Positions 5,384 to 6,547 of a DNA stretch of 6,547 bases are shown piece by piece. A program made the position numbers and the translations under genes. The notes beneath the pieces were generated by a model. That model was given only the letters and a program-made list of their open reading frames with translations, was not told the DNA's origin and did not search any database. This stretch comes from Glaciecola sp038744645 (GTDB lineage Bacteria > Pseudomonadota > Gammaproteobacteria > Enterobacterales > Alteromonadaceae): contig JBCDMA010000220.1 of the NCBI GenBank assembly GCA_038744645.1, forward strand, positions 1 to 6,547, given 5' to 3'. Position 1 is the stretch's first letter; every line of letters begins with the position of its first letter.

Positions 5384-5905
5384 ATGGCGAAAGGCTTAGA
5401 CGAGAAAAAATATGCAGGATTTTTAGCAAACCCAAAGGACCCTGGACCAAAAGAAACTGTATTTACGTATTATGATCAGGATGTATCACAAAATAGCGCC
5501 ATCACTCGATGGATGCCGCCGTTAGGGCATAAGTACACTATCAAAAAAGAAAAACCCGACTCAGAATATGCGATTGAAGTGTTAGATCCGAGTTTCAACT
5601 GGAACCCAGCATATGAAGCTGCGGTGATTAAAGCACAGTTTCATCCATGTAAAGTGGACCCCAGTGTGTTGGTCAACACAATACCACTGGACACTGAAGG
5701 CGCTGGTGACGAAGAGTGGCTTGTTGAAGAGTGGGTATTGGCTAAGTTATCCGTTTTCATGGTAAAACAGCTTTTTCCGAACGGAAAATTCGCTACATAC
5801 CTTAAGGATGACGATGAGTTAATATGCGATATATTGAAGTGGACAGAAGTGAATACGAAAAAATCCTTCTCTGTCTTTTTGGGGTGGGTTATTTACCTTA
5901 CCTAG
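5384..5905 (+). CDS. Unknown protein encoded directly after the peroxidase; possible 3' frameshift
   Basis: I do not recognise this 173-residue protein. It has no signal peptide. It starts with a Lys- and Gly/Pro-rich segment (MAKGLDEKKYAGF, then NPKDPGPKE), continues with aromatic-rich WMPPLGHKY and VLDPSFNWNPAYEAA, and has a helical acidic part EEWLVEEWVLAKLSVFMVKQLF at about 110-131. The last 13 residues become hydrophobic (SFSVFLGWVIYLT). The start is secure: AGGAAGAG lies five to twelve bases before the ATG, and the gap to the peroxidase stop is only 22 bp, so the two are co-transcribed and probably co-function. The 3' end is doubtful. The -1 frame reads on past a run of six A at 5858-5863 and ends at TGA 5920-5922, overlapping the next start codon by 4 bp. 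The true protein could therefore be about 179 residues with a different tail. Confidence 0.65.
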   Translation: MAKGLDEKKYAGFLANPKDPGPKETVFTYYDQDVSQNSAITRWMPPLGHKYTIKKEKPDSEYAIEVLDPSFNWNPAYEAAVIKAQFHPCKVDPSVLVNTIPLDTEGAGDEEWLVEEWVLAKLSVFMVKQLFPNGKFATYLKDDDELICDILKWTEVNTKKSFSVFLGWVIYLT

Positions 5906-5922
5906 CATTCGGTATCCAATGA
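5824..5922 (+). CDS. Possible 32-residue overlapping small membrane protein, or the shifted 3' end of the upstream gene
   Basis: In the -1 frame relative to the 173-residue gene, an ATG at 5824 opens a 32-codon frame. Its product begins MRYIEVDRSEYEK and continues with a hydrophobic stretch ILLCLFGVGYLPYLAFGI. GAG at 5816-5818 is a weak ribosome-binding site with five-base spacing. The frame ends at TGA 5920-5922, forming an ATGA overlap with the next gene, an arrangement typical of true gene ends in bacterial operons. Either this is a small protein, or it is the real end of the upstream gene reached after a -1 shift at the A-run. A chance open frame of this length is also possible. Confidence 0.3.
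   Translation: MRYIEVDRSEYEKILLCLFGVGYLPYLAFGIQ
5858..5863 (+). other. Run of six A, candidate frameshift site
   Basis: The upstream gene reads ACG AAA AAA TCC here. Slippage by one base back at the AAA AAA codons would lead into the frame that ends at 5922. A single-base deletion or sequencing error in this run would have a similar effect. No strong downstream stem-loop was identified to support programmed slippage. Confidence 0.25.
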
Positions 5923-6547
5923 TCGCGTTTATCAAGCAAAGTCTTGTTATTGCATTGAGTTTCGTCTCGATAAGCTCCTTTTGTCCTGATTGTTTTGCCG
6001 TTGAGCAGAAGACGCGGCTTAATGAAGAAGCCATGCTTTTGGAGAAGGAGCGTTTAATTGCTGCGCTAGTGGACGCTGAAAAAGAAGGGGAGGAAGCGAA
6101 AATAGTTGATGCGCTAGAGGCCCTTTTTAATTTCTACACTGTATACGATTTTCACGAAGAAGCAGAGCGTATTGGTCGCATTGCAATAGACAAACGCCAG
6201 AAATCAGATCTGCCAAAAGCACAACTCGCACTGATGTATATGCGCCATTCTATTTCTCTTACCTATATGGGTCGTCTGGTTGAGGCGCAACAAGCCCTAA
6301 GTGAAGGAATGGAGTTATCTCAATTTACAGGCGCAAAACTACAGTCAAATCTCCTGTCTAACAAAGCCTATGTCTATCGCTTATTGGGTGAATACGACGC
6401 TTCAAAGCAATTTTTCTTGTCGGCATACAACGTGATTAAAGGTGTTGAAAATCCGCCTGAACTGCTCACTCAATGCACGCACGCAAATGATAGCTTGCCG
6501 GTCGAAACAGCAAAAGTGCTTCTTCAGTTGGGCGCTGTATCAGCCGA
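5919..6547 (+). CDS. Secreted or membrane TPR-repeat protein, 5' part only (gene runs off the window)
   Basis: The frame stays open from ATG 5919 to the window end, giving 209 codons without a stop. The N-terminus is a good signal peptide: MIAFIKQ, a hydrophobic core to about residue 21, and a likely cleavage after CFA (27). A charged helical segment follows (about 29-63). Helical repeats with tetratricopeptide character come next: residues about 102-133 (MGRLVEAQQAL) and 139-174 (LSNKAYVYRLLGEYDASKQFFLSAY), preceded by a less clear unit at about 62-95. TPRs mediate protein binding, here probably in the periplasm. No Shine-Dalgarno is visible, but the start overlaps a TGA in another frame (ATGA) and lies 13 bases after the TAG of the 173-residue gene, suggesting coupled translation. 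Proteins of this build in related bacteria often end in a GGDEF, histidine-kinase or CHAT domain; which applies here cannot be seen. Confidence 0.75.
   Translation, partial: MIAFIKQSLVIALSFVSISSFCPDCFAVEQKTRLNEEAMLLEKERLIAALVDAEKEGEEAKIVDALEALFNFYTVYDFHEEAERIGRIAIDKRQKSDLPKAQLALMYMRHSISLTYMGRLVEAQQALSEGMELSQFTGAKLQSNLLSNKAYVYRLLGEYDASKQFFLSAYNVIKGVENPPELLTQCTHANDSLPVETAKVLLQLGAVSA

Noticed and set aside
5819..6034. Minus-strand frame of 71 codons near the TPR gene start
   Set aside because: It overlaps the signal peptide region of the TPR gene and the end of the unknown gene, both supported by spacing and composition.

Overview
The window looks like chromosomal DNA from a gammaproteobacterium, most likely a marine Alteromonadales-type or related lineage. 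This is inferred from the moderately AT-rich composition, ordinary Shine-Dalgarno sites, an IS5-family element and the style of the proteins. No rRNA, tRNA or CRISPR was seen, and no gene here fixes the genus.

Layout. (1) Positions 1-884 are a complete IS5-family insertion sequence with one intact DDE transposase on the minus strand, bounded by perfect terminal inverted repeats. (2) Positions 885-1376 hold a short non-coding stretch and a minus-strand glutaredoxin-like gene with a CPYC active site. (3) A 256-bp divergent intergenic region separates it from a plus-strand gene of unknown function (1633-2292) with one N-terminal hydrophobic segment. (4) From 2465 to the window end, five genes run in the same direction: an ECF-type sigma factor with an unusual C-terminal membrane segment; a membrane protein with the build of an anti-sigma factor, overlapping it by 4 bp; an animal-type haem peroxidase without a signal peptide; an unknown 173-residue protein; and the start of a secreted or membrane TPR-repeat protein that runs off the window.

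How the genes may work together. The sigma/anti-sigma pair is translationally coupled. With the peroxidase and the two genes after it, it forms a tightly spaced array, except for a 102-bp gap with an imperfect hairpin before the peroxidase. My reading, which is inference, is an envelope-signal module: the membrane-held sigma factor is controlled by its partner and drives expression of an intracellular peroxidase and its companions. The peroxidase keeps the distal Gln, His and Arg and the proximal His. It lacks both carboxylates that covalently attach haem in mammalian peroxidases. A CAAC-N15-TTAG pattern occurs about 50 bp before the start codons of both the sigma gene and the unknown gene at 1633, so both may share an ECF-type promoter.

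The main uncertainties are the substrate of the peroxidase, the function of the 173-residue protein (whose 3' end may be frameshifted or overlapped by another frame), and the missing C-terminal domain of the TPR protein.
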